Shown here: one piece after another, positions 8,947-17,970 of the stretch
Layout of the letters: each line of letters begins with the position of its first letter
How positions within the stretch are numbered: the stretch's first letter is position 1
Source of the DNA: Pantoea sp. alder81
Lineage (GTDB): Bacteria; Pseudomonadota; Gammaproteobacteria; Enterobacterales; Enterobacteriaceae
NCBI RefSeq assembly: GCF_020179835.1
Contig: NZ_JAIUDA010000011.1
Location: 55,200 to 119,199, forward strand
DNA: 64,000 nucleotides
Reading direction: 5' to 3'
The notes under the pieces: model-generated
Told to the model about the DNA's origin: nothing
Databases searched by the model: none
Seen by the model: only the letters and a program-made list of their open reading frames with translations
Translations under genes and position numbers: made by a program

Positions 8947-9188
8947 TGGCGATGACCGCTGCACAGGAAGCCGCCTTTAAAGCGTCTTCGGGAAATATTG
9001 AACCGAACCTGATGCACCTGCTCTGTCTCGGGCTGCTGGTTGGCTTTCTTTTCTTCTGGGCAGCATGGGCAATCGTTGACGTTTACTCAGGCTGGACCAG
9101 TCAGCGGCTGAAGGAAGGTGCCATGGGCAGAGCCATTGTCCGCTCAGTTTTGTTGTTAGTCGTCAGTATCTGGATGTTTTGCAGTTAA
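8946..9188 (+). CDS. TIGR03758/DUF3262 family conjugative element membrane protein
   Basis: An 80-residue protein with two hydrophobic segments (about residues 22-43, LMHLLCLGLLVGFLFFWAAW, and 60-79 near the C-terminus). Its size and position directly after the RAQPRD gene match the TIGR03758 family of integrating conjugative element proteins. It is probably a small inner-membrane part of the type IV secretion channel. The start overlaps the upstream stop codon. Confidence 0.85.
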   Translation: MAMTAAQEAAFKASSGNIEPNLMHLLCLGLLVGFLFFWAAWAIVDVYSGWTSQRLKEGAMGRAIVRSVLLLVVSIWMFCS

Positions 9189-9219
9189 CCCTTAACCCAC
9201 TCTATTTACAGGTGAAATC

Positions 9220-9609
9220 ATGTCTAAATTTGTATCTGCAGTAACCCGCGTAACCGCTAAAGCCAAATCAGCCTGGGCGAGTATCCTGACGGCAGGCATG
9301 TTAAGTGCCGTGGCCGCCAAACCGGCTTTAGCCGACCTGCCGACCGTGGAAGGTCCTACCTCCAGCGGCACGGGCACGGGCCTGATGGGCACGCTCAGCG
9401 GCCACGTACAGGACGGGCTGGTTCTGGGCGGTCTTGTGTTATGTGGATTTGCATTCTTTAAGGTGGCAGAAGCAGGCCTTGTTACCTTCGGTGAGGTGCG
9501 TAATGACCGCGCTTCCTGGACTAAATTCGGCTCCATTGTTGTCGTCGGTGTGGTGATGCTGGTTGCGGTTATCTGGCTGCTGGGCAAGTCCGCAGAAGTC
9601 ATCGCGTAA
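9220..9609 (+). CDS. TIGR03745/DUF2976 family conjugative element protein (pilin-like)
   Basis: A 129-residue protein with an N-terminal signal region cleaved after about residue 38 (SAVAAKPALA), a Gly/Thr-rich linker (PTSSGTGTGLMG) and two hydrophobic segments (about 63-83 and 105-122). This two-helix layout resembles VirB2/TraA-type pilins, and the family has been proposed to be the pilin-like subunit; that role is inference. A ribosome-binding site, AGGTG, precedes the ATG. Confidence 0.85.
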   Translation: MSKFVSAVTRVTAKAKSAWASILTAGMLSAVAAKPALADLPTVEGPTSSGTGTGLMGTLSGHVQDGLVLGGLVLCGFAFFKVAEAGLVTFGEVRNDRASWTKFGSIVVVGVVMLVAVIWLLGKSAEVIA

Positions 9610-9622
9610 GGCTGATATCCCG

Positions 9623-9988
9623 ATGGCGACCATTAAATTCTTACCGGATCGCCTGAACGCTGAGCCAGTCGTATTTCGGGGGTTTAATACCCCCGAGTTA
9701 GGTCTGGCGGCGCTGACTGGCGTGCTATCCGGCTTTGTCCTTTCACTGCCCTTCGCCTTCCTGTTTGGCTGGCTTGCTATTCCAACCGGCACGCTGCTCT
9801 TTCCCCTCGTTTTTATTGCTTTTGGCGGTAAATGGCTCGCCAGCAAAAAAAGGGGAAAACCGGAAAACTATCTCTGGCAGCAATTTGAACTGAAAAAATG
9901 CCGCATGGGGCTGGGCGATATCAGTTTAATCATTCACTCGCGGGGCTGGTCCCTGCAACGCAGCAAAAAACTCAGGAGTAGCAAATGA
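9623..9988 (+). CDS. TIGR03750/DUF3487 family conjugative element membrane protein (TraL-like)
   Basis: A 121-residue protein starting MATIKFLPDRLNAEPVVFRG. The pattern is short charged N-terminus, two adjacent membrane segments at about residues 28-70, and a basic C-terminal tail, as in TraL/VirB3-like mating-pore proteins. I start it at the ATG at 9623, since the longer upstream frame overlaps the previous gene and has no ribosome-binding site. Its stop overlaps the next start (ATGA). Confidence 0.85.
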   Translation: MATIKFLPDRLNAEPVVFRGFNTPELGLAALTGVLSGFVLSLPFAFLFGWLAIPTGTLLFPLVFIAFGGKWLASKKRGKPENYLWQQFELKKCRMGLGDISLIIHSRGWSLQRSKKLRSSK

Positions 9989-10641
9989 GTCGTTTTCGCC
10001 ACGCGGTTAAGGGCCGCGATCAGCATATTTTCACCCTGCGGGCGGCGTGCGTCGTGTTGCTGCTCTTACTGGTGACCGCAATGGGCGGCTGGATGAGAGC
10101 GCCTGAAAAGCTGACTATCCATAACCCGCCAGACCTGCGCAAAGGGAGCACGCGCCCGTGGTGGGAGATCCCGCCGCCAACCGTTTATGGCTTCGCGTAT
10201 TACATCTTCCAGCAGCTCAACGCCTGGCCTAAGAACGGTAAGGCGGATTATCCCGCCCGCATTCAGTCGCTTTCAGCTTATCTGACGCCGCAGTGCAAAG
10301 CGTTTCTAGAGGAGGACGCAAAGGTACGCGGTGAAAAAAATGAGCTCACCGATCGTGTCCGCGTGGTGTACGAAATTCCCGGTCGCGGCTATTCCGCTGA
10401 CAGCGTGGAGGTTATCGACCGCGATAACTGGACCGTGAAACTCGATCTTGTTGCTGATGAATATTACCTCACAGAACCGGTAAAACGCGCCATGGTGCGT
10501 TATCCCCTGAAAGTCGTGCGCTGGGACGGTGACTCTGAAACGAACCCGTTTGGCATGGCGCTGGACTGCTATGACGGTATTCCGCAACGCCTGTCTGCCG
10601 CGCCTGAAGAACCAAAACAGAATAATAAGGGGATGTTTTGA
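9985..10641 (+). CDS. TIGR03746/DUF2895 family conjugative element protein (PFL_4703 type, TraE/VirB8-like)
   Basis: A 218-residue protein with a cytoplasmic N-terminal stub, one membrane segment (about residues 18-36, AACVVLLLLLVTAMGGWM) and a periplasmic domain starting at the family-typical TIHNPPDLRKG. This layout is that of VirB8/TraE inner-membrane scaffold proteins of type IV secretion. The start and stop overlap both neighbours by four bases, so translation is coupled. Confidence 0.87.
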   Translation: MSRFRHAVKGRDQHIFTLRAACVVLLLLLVTAMGGWMRAPEKLTIHNPPDLRKGSTRPWWEIPPPTVYGFAYYIFQQLNAWPKNGKADYPARIQSLSAYLTPQCKAFLEEDAKVRGEKNELTDRVRVVYEIPGRGYSADSVEVIDRDNWTVKLDLVADEYYLTEPVKRAMVRYPLKVVRWDGDSETNPFGMALDCYDGIPQRLSAAPEEPKQNNKGMF

Positions 10642-11558
10642 TGACGCCATCATTTACCCTCAGCACTCGCGCCTGCCTCGTCGCGCTGTCACTTTCACTG
10701 CTGCTGGCGGTCGCAATGCTCGCCTCGCCGGCACAGGCCGACGAACTGATGAAATGGGAACGCGTGCCGTTACAGATTCCGCTGAAAACCGGTCAGGAGC
10801 GCGTGATATTCGTTGATAAAAACGTGCGCGTCGGGTTTCCCCCCGCGCTGAACGGCAAGCTGCGCGTGCAGAGCACCGGCGGCGCGGTGTATCTCAAAGC
10901 CGACAGTGATTTTCCGCAGACCCGCCTGCAGCTGCAGGACATGGAGAGCGGTGAAGTGATCCTGCTCGACGTGCGCACGACCGCTGCAGCGTCTGCCGAG
11001 CCGGTTAAAATCATTTACAGCGGTGACGTCAGCACAGTCAGCAGTGCAGTCGGCAATACGGGTGAGAAATCCGGCCGAGAGCGCAGCACTCCGCAGACGA
11101 AACGAAAAAAAGTCAGCTATAAGGCTCCCATTCCGGTCCTGCTGACACGCTATGCAGCCCAGAACCTCTATGCCCCGGTACGCACCGTTGAAGCCGTGCC
11201 GGGAATACACCCCGTTAATCCGCACCTGCCGTCACGCATTACCACGCTGTACCCCTCAGCCCCCGTGACCGTGTCACCGGTTGCCGGCTGGGGCGTAGCA
11301 GGTCGCACCGTTGTTGCTCTCCGGATCCGCAACAGTTCTTCACAGAAAGTGATACTCGATCCACGTGAGCTGCAGGGCCAGTTTGACACGGCCACTTTTC
11401 AGCATCGCTGGCTGGGTGCAGCCGGTACGCCTGAAGATACCACCACGGTCTACCTCGTCACGTCAGGCCGTCCTGATGACGCTTTTGTGCGTGAGCCGTC
11501 CACAGTCCGCAAGGCCGCTTCCCGCCCGGCTCAGAAGGTGATCCGTTATGAAAATTAA
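10638..11558 (+). CDS. TIGR03749/DUF3438 family conjugative element protein (TraK-like)
   Basis: A 306-residue secreted protein. The signal peptide spans about residues 1-34 (hydrophobic LVALSLSLLLAVAMLA, then ASPAQA). The mature part is beta-rich, with a Lys-rich linker at about 154-160, and fits the TraK/VirB9-like outer-membrane core component position in this operon. It overlaps the upstream gene by four bases and the downstream gene by eleven. Confidence 0.87.
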   Translation: MMTPSFTLSTRACLVALSLSLLLAVAMLASPAQADELMKWERVPLQIPLKTGQERVIFVDKNVRVGFPPALNGKLRVQSTGGAVYLKADSDFPQTRLQLQDMESGEVILLDVRTTAAASAEPVKIIYSGDVSTVSSAVGNTGEKSGRERSTPQTKRKKVSYKAPIPVLLTRYAAQNLYAPVRTVEAVPGIHPVNPHLPSRITTLYPSAPVTVSPVAGWGVAGRTVVALRIRNSSSQKVILDPRELQGQFDTATFQHRWLGAAGTPEDTTTVYLVTSGRPDDAFVREPSTVRKAASRPAQKVIRYEN

Positions 11559-13083
11559 GTCAAACGGGCTGGTCAAAGTGCTGGTGCCGGCCATTCTGGT
11601 CGGTGGCGGCTTTATTGCCCTGAAAAGCTATAACAGTAAGCCGCAGGAGCCCACTGCGCAGTCAGCCCATGCCCAGACCGACGACGCGCTGAAAAACCTG
11701 TCACCACAGGAACTCAAGGCGCTCGGTATCGAGGGCGACACCCCACAAGATACGCTTAAAACCATCGTTGGCTCGCTTAACGCCGTCCGTCAGCAGCAGG
11801 ATTCACTCAACAAGCAGAATGCAAGGCTGCTGGACGAAAATGAAAAGCTGCGCGAGCGCAATACCAACGTGTCCGGTCAGTTAAATGAAGCCGTGCAGGG
11901 CGTGGAAAAAAATTACCACGAGCGTGAGAACCAGATGCGTCAGCAGCAGAACGTCCTGACGTCAAAACTCAACGAGCTGACAAATAAACTGCAGAATACC
12001 GGCAAAGGTCTTGCCGACAAGGCAAAAGGCCAGGACGGCGATATTCCGCTGGGGCTCGGTCTCGACGGCATGGGGGCCGGCGGCGGAAGTGCCCCGGCCT
12101 CCGGCAGCGATGGCCTGATGTGGGTTACGCCTCAGGACAGCCCCGCCCCCTCTTCAGCACAAAACAGCGGCAGTGCCGGAAACAGCGCCGGCGAGTCCCG
12201 ATTCCCGACGTCCTTTCTCAGCGAAAACGCCTTGACAAAACAGAAAGCCAGCTACGAGCAGCAGGTCAAGGGCTCGACGGCTGAAAAAGGCGCTGAAGAC
12301 GAGGCCGAACCGGTTTATACGCTGCCTGAAAACTCCACGCTCATCGGCAGTCGTGCGATGACGGCGCTGCTCGGCCGCGTGCCGATCAATGGCACCGTCA
12401 CCGACCCGTATCCTTTCAAGGTGCTGATTGGCAAAGACAATCTGACGACCAACGGCATTGAGCTGCCAGACGTGGAGGGGGCAATCGTCTCCGGCACCGT
12501 CTCCGGTGACTGGACCCTGTCCTGCGTGCGCGGTCAGGTCAATAGCGTCACGTTTGTGTTCACCGATGGCACGGTTCGTACTCTGCCGAAACCGGACCGC
12601 AGCGGCAAAGGCGGCAATAACAGCAATCAGAATGGCGGGAAAGAGACCGGCACCAGCGGCGGCATCGGCTGGATTTCAGATGAAAACGGGATCCCCTGCA
12701 TCTCCGGCACGCGTAAATCGAATGCCTCAAGCTATCTGCCAACGATCGGGCTGCTGGGTGCAGCCGGCGCGGCGGGTGACGCCATCGGTCAGAATCAGAC
12801 GACAAGCCAGACAAACGCCTACGGCGGCGTGACCTCGACGCTGACCGGCGACGCCGGGCAAGCCGTGCTGGGCAAGGCGATTTCAGGCAGCTCTGATGAA
12901 ATCACCGAGTGGGTCAAACAGCGTTACGGCCAGACGTTTGACGCGATTTACGTGCAGCCGGGGGCGAGACTGGCCGTACACATTACCCGCGAGCTGGCGA
13001 TCGACTACGAAGATAAAGGCCGTCGCGTGCGATATGACTTTACCCTGCCAGGCGAAGACGGCAGCACCGGCGAACTGGACTGA
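11548..13083 (+). CDS. TIGR03752 family conjugative element protein (TraB/VirB10-like)
   Basis: A 511-residue protein. It has an N-terminal membrane anchor (about residues 9-25), a coiled coil at about 75-155 (repeated LNKQNARLLDENEKLRE-type heptads), a Gly/Ser/Pro-rich linker to about 225, then the beta-barrel domain of TraB/VirB10 type. That domain would bridge inner and outer membranes in the channel. The C-terminal part keeps the YVQPGARLAVHI segment typical of VirB10-like proteins. It appears intact. Confidence 0.88.
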   Translation: MKIKSNGLVKVLVPAILVGGGFIALKSYNSKPQEPTAQSAHAQTDDALKNLSPQELKALGIEGDTPQDTLKTIVGSLNAVRQQQDSLNKQNARLLDENEKLRERNTNVSGQLNEAVQGVEKNYHERENQMRQQQNVLTSKLNELTNKLQNTGKGLADKAKGQDGDIPLGLGLDGMGAGGGSAPASGSDGLMWVTPQDSPAPSSAQNSGSAGNSAGESRFPTSFLSENALTKQKASYEQQVKGSTAEKGAEDEAEPVYTLPENSTLIGSRAMTALLGRVPINGTVTDPYPFKVLIGKDNLTTNGIELPDVEGAIVSGTVSGDWTLSCVRGQVNSVTFVFTDGTVRTLPKPDRSGKGGNNSNQNGGKETGTSGGIGWISDENGIPCISGTRKSNASSYLPTIGLLGAAGAAGDAIGQNQTTSQTNAYGGVTSTLTGDAGQAVLGKAISGSSDEITEWVKQRYGQTFDAIYVQPGARLAVHITRELAIDYEDKGRRVRYDFTLPGEDGSTGELD

Positions 13084-13094
13084 GGAGAATGACC

Positions 13095-13511
13095 ATGAGT
13101 ATGACTGCAAAATTTGGGGTTTTATTGATGATTGCCGCAAGCCTGCTTGCCGGCTGTTCCACGAACAAAGATGAAATGCTGCCGCCTGGCAACAGCAATA
13201 TGCTGGAGCTGTGGAAAGGCACCGACGGTGAATCGGGAGCGACACGCGGCAGTGAAGCCCGCAGTACGCTGCGCCGTGGGCTTTCGGACAGCGAGCAGCA
13301 GGCTGCGCTCAGCGACGACCGGAGCTACAGCCGCACGCAGGAATCGGAAATCAGTCAGCAGTTTCCGCGCCTGCCTAACCCTGACATGGTGATGTACGTG
13401 TTTCCGCATCTGGCACAGGGTATTACTCCCGTGCCGGGTTACAGCACCGTTTTCCCATTCTATGATCAGACGCAGTACGCCATGCCAGGTGAACGTACGG
13501 AGGCCCTGTAA
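13095..13511 (+). CDS. TIGR03751 family conjugative transfer region lipoprotein
   Basis: A 138-residue lipoprotein with the lipobox LLAGC (Cys about residue 21), so it is lipidated and probably held in the outer membrane, as for TraV/VirB7-like proteins. GAGGAG lies 7 bases before the ATG at 13095, which decides against the ATG six bases earlier. The stop overlaps the next start by one base. Confidence 0.87.
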   Translation: MSMTAKFGVLLMIAASLLAGCSTNKDEMLPPGNSNMLELWKGTDGESGATRGSEARSTLRRGLSDSEQQAALSDDRSYSRTQESEISQQFPRLPNPDMVMYVFPHLAQGITPVPGYSTVFPFYDQTQYAMPGERTEAL

Positions 13512-16372
13512 TGTTTGGACTCTTTAAAGGGAAATTAGCCAGTAAGCCCGCTCATCTGTCGGACGTCGCTGAGCAGACCGGCCCGGAGCCGGTTACGCGC
13601 CCGGGTAAGATGTCTCAGTCTGATGAAAAGCGCGTTTACGCGCACAATCCGTCCATCGTGGACTATCTGCCGTGGGCAGAGTTTCTGGATGAAGAGCAGT
13701 GTCTGCTGCTCGATGACGGGATATCCGTGGGTGCCGTGTATGAAGTGACACCGGCGGCAACCGAAGGCCGTCCGGATGATCGCCTGGAGCAGATCCGCGA
13801 CGTGGTGGAAGATGCGCTGCAGGACAGCTTTGACGACCTGGCGAACAACCCCTGGATTGTTCAGTTCTTCTGCCAGGATGAAAATAACGTTGATGCCTGC
13901 CTTGACCGTCTGCGCGGTTACGTCAAACCGCACGCGCAGGACAGTGAATTTACGGAAGCCTGGCTTAAAGAAACAGAACAGCACCTGCGCGGCATCGCCC
14001 GCCCTGAAGGGTTGTTTGAAGACAAGCTGATCACCGGCCAGCCGTGGCGCGGTCAGCAGCGACTCACGCGCATGGTGATATACCGCTGGGCGACCAAAAA
14101 CAGCGGTGATTTAATGTCACCCATCGGCATGCTGAATCAGGCGTGCGACCGGCTCTGTAGCGCGTTCTCCAGCGTGAACATCGTCTGCACCCGTCAGAAT
14201 GGCCTGCAGGTACATTCCTGGCTGCTGAGGATGTTCAATCCGGCACCTGAAGGCATGGACAAAGAAGCCTTTTACCGTGCAGCCGCCTATCACGACAGCC
14301 GTGACACGTCTGCAGGCATGATCCCGACGGAGAATGACTTTGCAGAAACCCTGCTGTTCACGCCTCCGCGTTCTGACGTTGAAAACGGCGTGTGGTGGCT
14401 GGACAACATTGCGCACTCCGCCATTTCCGTTGAGCGCCTGCGTAAGCCGCCTGAGCCCGGCACGCTCACCGGCGAAAAGATTCGCGGAGAAAAGAAAATT
14501 AATGCCCTGATGGATACGTTTCCTGAAGGCACCATGCTGTGCATGACGGTTGTTGCTGAGCCGCAGGATACGTTGGAGGAGAAGTTTAACCGCCTGGCAA
14601 AAAACGCCATCGGTGAAAATACTGAGTCCGGCCGCGTCCGGCAGGACGTCGCAGCAGTTAAAGAGCTGCTGGGTAACCGCCACAAACTGTATCGCGCGGC
14701 CATCACCTTCTTTCTGCGGGCAAAAGATATGCCCGAAATGAACCATAAGCGTATTGAGCTCAGCACCGTACTGCTGAACGAAGGGCTGCAGCCGGTTCGC
14801 GCGGAGCATGATACCTGTCCGCTGAACACCTGGCTGCGGGCGTTGCCGATGTGCTTTAACCCGCAGCACGATAAGAAAAACTGGTATACCCGGCTGACGT
14901 GGGTCCAGCATATTGCCGGACTCCTGCCCGTCACCGGCCGCGAGACGGGTACCGGCAATCCCGGATTCAGCTTTTTCAACCGTGGCGGCGACGTGCTGGA
15001 CTTTGATCCACTGAACAAAGACGACCGCTCTCAGAATGCACACATGCTGCTGTTCGGACCTACGGGTGCAGGTAAATCAGCCACGCTCTGTTCAATGCTA
15101 TGTCAGCTGATGGCGGTTCACCGCCCGCGCCTGTTTATCGCGGAAGCCGGTAACAGCTTCGGGCTGACCGCCGACTACTTCGAGAGCCTGGGCCTGACAG
15201 TCAATAAGGTCAGCGTCAAACCCGGCAGCGGTGTATCACTGCCGCCTTTTGCTGACGCGCATAAGCTGTTTGACAGCGACGCGCCCGCGCCGGCGATTAA
15301 TGAGAGCGATCTGCCGGATATTGAAGACGACCCGGAAGATGATGAAAACGGCAAGCGTGACATTCTGGGCGAAATGGAAATTTCTGCCCGAATGATGATC
15401 ACCGGCGGTGACCCAAAGGAAGATGCCGCGCTGAAACGTGCCGACCGCGCCATGATCCGCGAAGCGCTGATCATGGCCGCACGCAAAACCCTGGACGATG
15501 GTCGGCAGATGCTGCCGGGTGATCTGCAGAATGCGCTCAACACCATCTCAGTGGAGTCTGAGAACCAAAGCGGACAGGTGCGTAACGAATCCCGCCGGGC
15601 AAAAGCAGCTGAAATGGCCGAGTCGCTGGGTATGTTTACGCAGCAGGGCAGCTTTGAAGCTGAACTGTTCAACCAGGAAGGTTCTCTCTGGCCGGAGGCT
15701 GACGTGACGCTGATTGACCTGGCGCACCTTGCCCGCGAGGGATACGAGGCGCAGATGGCGCTTACTATGGTGTCGCTGACGAACACCATCAATAACATCG
15801 CCGAGCGGGATCAGTATCTTGAACGCGATATTGTTTTTACCGTGGATGAGGCGCACGTTGTTACGGTTAACCCACTTCTCGCGCCATATATGACTAAAGT
15901 GGTCAAAATGTGGCGTAAACTGGGTGCTTGGCTCTGGCTTGCCACGCAGAACCTTGAGGATTACCCGAACGCTGCTGGCAAGATGCTGAACATGGCGGAA
16001 TGGTGGATTTGCCTGACGATGCCGAAAAAAGAGGTGGATGATATTGCCCGTTTCCGGACGCTTTCAGAGGAGCAAAAAGCCGTACTGCTTTCCGCCAGCA
16101 AACTCTCACGGTGCTACACCGAAGGGGTTGTGCTCTCGAAAAAAATTGAAGCGCTGTTCCGTGCCGTGCCGCCCAGCCTTTACCTCGCACTCGGGATGAC
16201 GGAGAAAGAAGAGAAGGCCGAACGCAAAGCGCTGATGCGTAAACATAACTGTCCTGAGCTGGATGCTGCGATTCTTGTCGCGAAAAAACTGGATCGTCTG
16301 CGTGGACTGATGACGGCTGACGCGACTGGGATGCCCGAAAATAATGATGAGAGAGAGATGCTGACCGCATGA
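13511..16372 (+). CDS. TIGR03744 family conjugative transfer ATPase (PFL_4706 type, TraC/VirB4-like)
   Basis: A 953-residue cytoplasmic ATPase that powers pilus and channel assembly. Walker A is GPTGAGKS at about residues 514-521 and Walker B is FTVDEAH at about 774-780. An acidic insert lies between them (about 610, EDDPEDDENG), and the distal LWLATQNLEDY segment is as expected for VirB4-like proteins. Length and motif order match full-length family members, so it appears intact. It overlaps the preceding and following genes by a few bases. Confidence 0.92.
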   Translation: MFGLFKGKLASKPAHLSDVAEQTGPEPVTRPGKMSQSDEKRVYAHNPSIVDYLPWAEFLDEEQCLLLDDGISVGAVYEVTPAATEGRPDDRLEQIRDVVEDALQDSFDDLANNPWIVQFFCQDENNVDACLDRLRGYVKPHAQDSEFTEAWLKETEQHLRGIARPEGLFEDKLITGQPWRGQQRLTRMVIYRWATKNSGDLMSPIGMLNQACDRLCSAFSSVNIVCTRQNGLQVHSWLLRMFNPAPEGMDKEAFYRAAAYHDSRDTSAGMIPTENDFAETLLFTPPRSDVENGVWWLDNIAHSAISVERLRKPPEPGTLTGEKIRGEKKINALMDTFPEGTMLCMTVVAEPQDTLEEKFNRLAKNAIGENTESGRVRQDVAAVKELLGNRHKLYRAAITFFLRAKDMPEMNHKRIELSTVLLNEGLQPVRAEHDTCPLNTWLRALPMCFNPQHDKKNWYTRLTWVQHIAGLLPVTGRETGTGNPGFSFFNRGGDVLDFDPLNKDDRSQNAHMLLFGPTGAGKSATLCSMLCQLMAVHRPRLFIAEAGNSFGLTADYFESLGLTVNKVSVKPGSGVSLPPFADAHKLFDSDAPAPAINESDLPDIEDDPEDDENGKRDILGEMEISARMMITGGDPKEDAALKRADRAMIREALIMAARKTLDDGRQMLPGDLQNALNTISVESENQSGQVRNESRRAKAAEMAESLGMFTQQGSFEAELFNQEGSLWPEADVTLIDLAHLAREGYEAQMALTMVSLTNTINNIAERDQYLERDIVFTVDEAHVVTVNPLLAPYMTKVVKMWRKLGAWLWLATQNLEDYPNAAGKMLNMAEWWICLTMPKKEVDDIARFRTLSEEQKAVLLSASKLSRCYTEGVVLSKKIEALFRAVPPSLYLALGMTEKEEKAERKALMRKHNCPELDAAILVAKKLDRLRGLMTADATGMPENNDEREMLTA

Positions 16373-16764
16373 TTAAGCTCAAGTATGCGCGACCTGTGAC
16401 CCAGCGGCCTGCGCCGGATGAAACGCCTACCCCGGTCATGTTCAGTCTGCATCCGCAGAGTGAACCTGCGATGACAGCCACGACATCTGAGCGTCTGGCA
16501 GCACTGGAAAATGCGCTGAGGTCACGGCTGCAGCCACCGGTCACGATTACCTGTAACCCGCATCGTATCGGTAAGAGCAATTGTGTTTCAGTGCATCTTG
16601 AGGACAACAGGGGTAAACGTGCTGACATTCTGCTGACGCAGGAAGGACGCGCCGGACTCCCCCTTGACCATGAGTTCGACTCTCCGCGCTGGTATGTAAA
16701 CGTACCTGACGCTGCAGACATGATTTTTTTGACCCTGTGGGTTAATGAACTGTTCATAGACTGA
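16369..16764 (+). CDS. Hypothetical protein closing transfer operon 1
   Basis: A 131-residue soluble protein with no signal peptide. The start overlaps the ATPase stop by four bases (ATGA), so it belongs to the operon. Its N-terminal 35 residues are Pro-rich and probably unstructured; the rest has mixed alpha/beta character. I recognise no family. The terminator 18 bases after the stop shows it is the last gene. Confidence 0.7.
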   Translation: MIKLKYARPVTQRPAPDETPTPVMFSLHPQSEPAMTATTSERLAALENALRSRLQPPVTITCNPHRIGKSNCVSVHLEDNRGKRADILLTQEGRAGLPLDHEFDSPRWYVNVPDAADMIFLTLWVNELFID

Positions 16765-16781
16765 TATAAGATAATGTATTC

Positions 16782-16803
16782 CCGGCTCTATGAGCCGGTT
16801 TTT
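16782..16803 (+). terminator. Rho-independent terminator of transfer operon 1
   Basis: The stem CCGGCTC/GAGCCGG with a 3-base loop is followed by TTTTT. It lies 18 bases after the last stop of the 8611-16764 operon. Confidence 0.85.
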
Positions 16804-16888
16804 AGCTAACTAGCTAATGATAAAGGCTCGGTAACCTGAAATTTAAGAGCAACTCAACCTCAATTACATGTAACTAAGGTAACTAAGT

Positions 16889-17155
16889 ATGCCAATTTCT
16901 ATTAAAACGGTGAAAAATACCCGCACGGGTATCAGGGGCGTGCAACGATATGGATCAATGTATCGCTGGCGAGTAGATGCTATTAGATTCAGAAGTCTTA
17001 CCGGGCAAGACCCTACACCTCCATTCGCCTCCCTACTTAATGAAAGTATATCCAAATGTGTTGACTCTAAAAGTTTTCATTCTATTGAGAATGCTGGCGA
17101 TGATCTTTGTCGATTTTTACAAGATATGACCGGATTATTATTCGATTATAAATAA
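16889..17155 (+). CDS. Small hypothetical protein (88 aa), AP2-like N-terminal pattern
   Basis: It starts at an ATG preceded by AAGG. Residues 8-28 (VKNTRTGIRGVQRYGSMYRW) have the GVxxxxxxYRWRV pattern seen in AP2-type DNA-binding domains attached to mobile-element nucleases and integrases, but the domain is short and the match is by eye only. The remaining part is acidic and helical. It stands alone between the two transfer operons, in more AT-rich DNA than either. Confidence 0.5.
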   Translation: MPISIKTVKNTRTGIRGVQRYGSMYRWRVDAIRFRSLTGQDPTPPFASLLNESISKCVDSKSFHSIENAGDDLCRFLQDMTGLLFDYK

Positions 17156-17235
17156 CCTTCTCGACATCAATTTTACAGTTTACATCTAAAAATCATTGTG
17201 TTAGGAGACAGAAAGGCCCTTGATTGATGAATGGT

Positions 17236-17676
17236 TCATTTCTTTGCATTGCAACTTAAGAGTTCGTAGTTTCCGAGCTTCGAGATGACAAGCCCAGTTC
17301 TTGGGTTGTTCTTATTCTTTCCTAAAAGTGGATTTTCAAATATAAAAGAATATGATTTGTTTTCGATATATTTTTTTAACCTCTGCTCCTCGGTCATTTC
17401 TTTGTACCCTGATGTATCATTAAGGTCAGTGCTTGTAATGGAAATGCCATCAAGACTGACGATATTGTCCTGATGTGGATCAGAAAGGCTGGATATTATT
17501 ATGTCATTTTTTAATAAAGCAACCTTATTAACATGGTCCGTTTGATGAAAAGAAACTGTATAGTCGCCTTCGCATTTGTAAACTGAATCTCTCACCCAGT
17601 TATTCTCATTAGCACAGGAAGTGGATATGTAAAACGAACACATCATCAGAATAATTATTTTTAATTTCCCGGGCAT
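17236..17676 (-). CDS. Exported hypothetical protein (146 aa)
   Basis: A 146-residue protein with a clear signal peptide (about residues 1-22, LKIIILMMCSFYISTSCA), so it is periplasmic. Two Cys residues in the mature part (YKCEG and LLSCN near the C-terminus) could form a disulphide. No family is recognised. It is AT-rich and transcribed against the transfer operons, so it looks like a passenger gene between them. Confidence 0.6.
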   Translation of the reverse strand: MPGKLKIIILMMCSFYISTSCANENNWVRDSVYKCEGDYTVSFHQTDHVNKVALLKNDIIISSLSDPHQDNIVSLDGISITSTDLNDTSGYKEMTEEQRLKKYIENKSYSFIFENPLLGKNKNNPRTGLVISKLGNYELLSCNAKK

Positions 17677-17838
17677 TTCGAATCCTCAGTTTTCCATCTC
17701 AGGTAGTCAGAAACCTTATGTTCCGCAGGGCCTCTCGAACGTCGCTAAGGCAGTATTTTATGTCTGTCATCGGCTTGATAGTGACAGCTTCCAGGTTAAC
17801 CCGTACATCACAGCGATGAGACTAACCTTGGGGATATG

Positions 17839-17853
17839 TCAGATTATATCTGA
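17839..17853. promoter_or_regulatory. Palindrome upstream of transfer operon 2
   Basis: TCAGAT-TAT-ATCTGA is a perfect 6-base inverted repeat with a 3-base centre. It is located 28 bases before the conserved element at 17881. It has no counterpart at the same distance before operon 1, so it may be specific to operon 2. Confidence 0.35.
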
Positions 17854-17880
17854 ACATTTTAACTAGCAGTCCTACATCAG

Positions 17881-17916
17881 AAATTTTTAAATTCCGAAAA
17901 AGAGTTTACGGCTGAA
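17881..17916 (+). promoter_or_regulatory. Conserved element 90 bases upstream of transfer operon 2
   Basis: It starts AAATTTTTA and ends AAAAAGAGTTTACGGCTGAA (17897-17916), and is the partner of 8521-8556. The distance to the first start codon (17971) is identical to that before operon 1, while the flanks differ, as expected of a shared regulatory site. Confidence 0.65.
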
Positions 17917-17970
17917 TCCCTGAACGCGCACTGCCACTCTGACTGCCTGTTACCGTGACGGAGATCCGCT

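Noticed and set aside
14117..15043. Long minus-strand frame (308 aa) inside the VirB4-like ATPase gene
   Set aside because: Antisense shadow of a clear ATPase gene in GC-rich DNA; no ribosome-binding site or family-like sequence.
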